NCBI RefSeq assembly: GCF_028293835.1
Contig: NZ_JAQGNX010000023.1
Coordinates: 1-59,588, forward strand
DNA from: Pseudomonas sp.
Lineage (GTDB): Bacteria; Pseudomonadota; Gammaproteobacteria; Pseudomonadales; Pseudomonadaceae
DNA length: 59,588 nt
Direction of reading: 5' to 3'
Of the stretch, positions 59,396 to 59,588 are shown one piece after another. The notes below the pieces were generated by a model that made no database searches, was not told where the DNA came from, and saw nothing but the letters and a program-made list of their open reading frames with translations. Made by a program: the position numbers and the translations under genes. Each line of letters starts with the position of its first letter. Positions within the stretch are counted from its first letter, which is position 1.

Positions 59396-59588
59396 TCAAG
59401 CTTTTAGGAAGTGTTTTTCGCTAAAAAGCTTGGCCGTATCAAATTTTTCGCCGGCACGCAGACACGCCCAAAGCCCGGTCAAATATTTACGCATCACGGC
59501 GCCTATCGCCTGCATTTTCTTCTTCCCGCGAGCTACCAACCCCTCGTAGAAAGCCTTCACGTAACGGTCACAGCGTATCGCGCTCAAC
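59396..59588 (-). mobile_element. 3' end of an IS110-family transposase gene (cut by the window edge)
   Basis: The reverse strand encodes 63 residues ending in a stop at 59396: VKAFYEGLVARGKKKMQAIG, AVMRKYLTGLWACLRAGEKF and SEKHFLKA. The Y-x-x-L-x-x-RGK-x-x-x-x-A-x-x-A-x-MRK pattern is the C-terminal signature of IS110/IS1111 DEDD transposases. The element continues to the right. It is transcribed toward chpA, and 71 bases of non-coding sequence with the chpA ribosome site separate them. The exact element end cannot be seen; this family often lacks terminal inverted repeats. Confidence 0.7.

Overview
The window reads as a Pseudomonas chromosome segment, most likely of the fluorescens/putida side of the genus. 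The base composition is GC-rich, genes are tightly packed, and blocks of genes match, from memory of family and locus order, the P. aeruginosa carnitine/dimethylglycine region (around PA5386-PA5401), the metK-tktA-epd-pgk-fda block (around PA0546-PA0555), the ahcY-metF, bioA and chp regions (PA04xx) and the malonate cluster (PA0208-PA0217). These blocks lie close together here. Short palindromic extragenic repeats typical of Pseudomonas punctuate the spaces between operons. No rRNA, tRNA or CRISPR array was seen.

Layout. (1) 1-7314, minus strand: dimethylglycine demethylation operon (M19-dipeptidase-like protein, small V4R-like protein, dgcA, dgcB, etfA, truncated etfB). (2) 7554-9407: a DUF1311 secreted protein and an orphan AAA-type ATPase. 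(3) 9496-15369: carnitine catabolism, with the divergent regulator cdhR and caiX-cdhC-cdhA-cdhB followed by gamma-butyrobetaine hydroxylase. Together regions 1 and 3 cover gamma-butyrobetaine to carnitine to glycine betaine, and then dimethylglycine to sarcosine; the glycine betaine demethylase (gbcAB) is not in the window. (4) 15512-22005, minus strand: tktA, epd, pgk, three small lipoproteins (one MliC-like) and fba. (5) 22248-24454: an ArsR-methyltransferase fusion regulator translationally coupled to metK. (6) 24714-29896: ligB, a DUF1090 protein, a lipoprotein cytochrome c', a MAPEG protein, an MFS exporter and an acyl-CoA thioesterase. (7) 30026-32666: ahcY behind a SAH riboswitch, then metF. 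With region 5 this gives two SAH/SAM-linked control points in the methyl cycle. (8) 32687-41461: a glycosyltransferase-like protein, a family 3 periplasmic protein, an RhlE-type helicase, yceI with cytochrome b561, bioA, rsmE and a hemolysin III protein. (9) 41634-51229: a two-gene chromate-type transporter, the LysR regulator mdcR, and the minus-strand malonate decarboxylase operon mdcABCDEGH-madLM. (10) 51422-59588, minus strand: a Fic protein behind a striking double palindrome, then the chemosensory genes chpC and chpA (2010 aa CheA hybrid), and the 3' end of an IS110-family transposase just upstream of chpA.

The most noteworthy items are the two 29-bp palindromes with identical arms ahead of fic, the apparent ATC start of the gamma-butyrobetaine hydroxylase gene, direct repeats with about 2- and 3-turn periods upstream of caiX and the dgc operon, lost metal or cluster ligands in the M19 protein and in DgcA, the palindrome ahead of the ArsR-methyltransferase gene, and a repeat element that supplies the C-terminus of ChpC. 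All calls come from reading the sequence; no database search was run.
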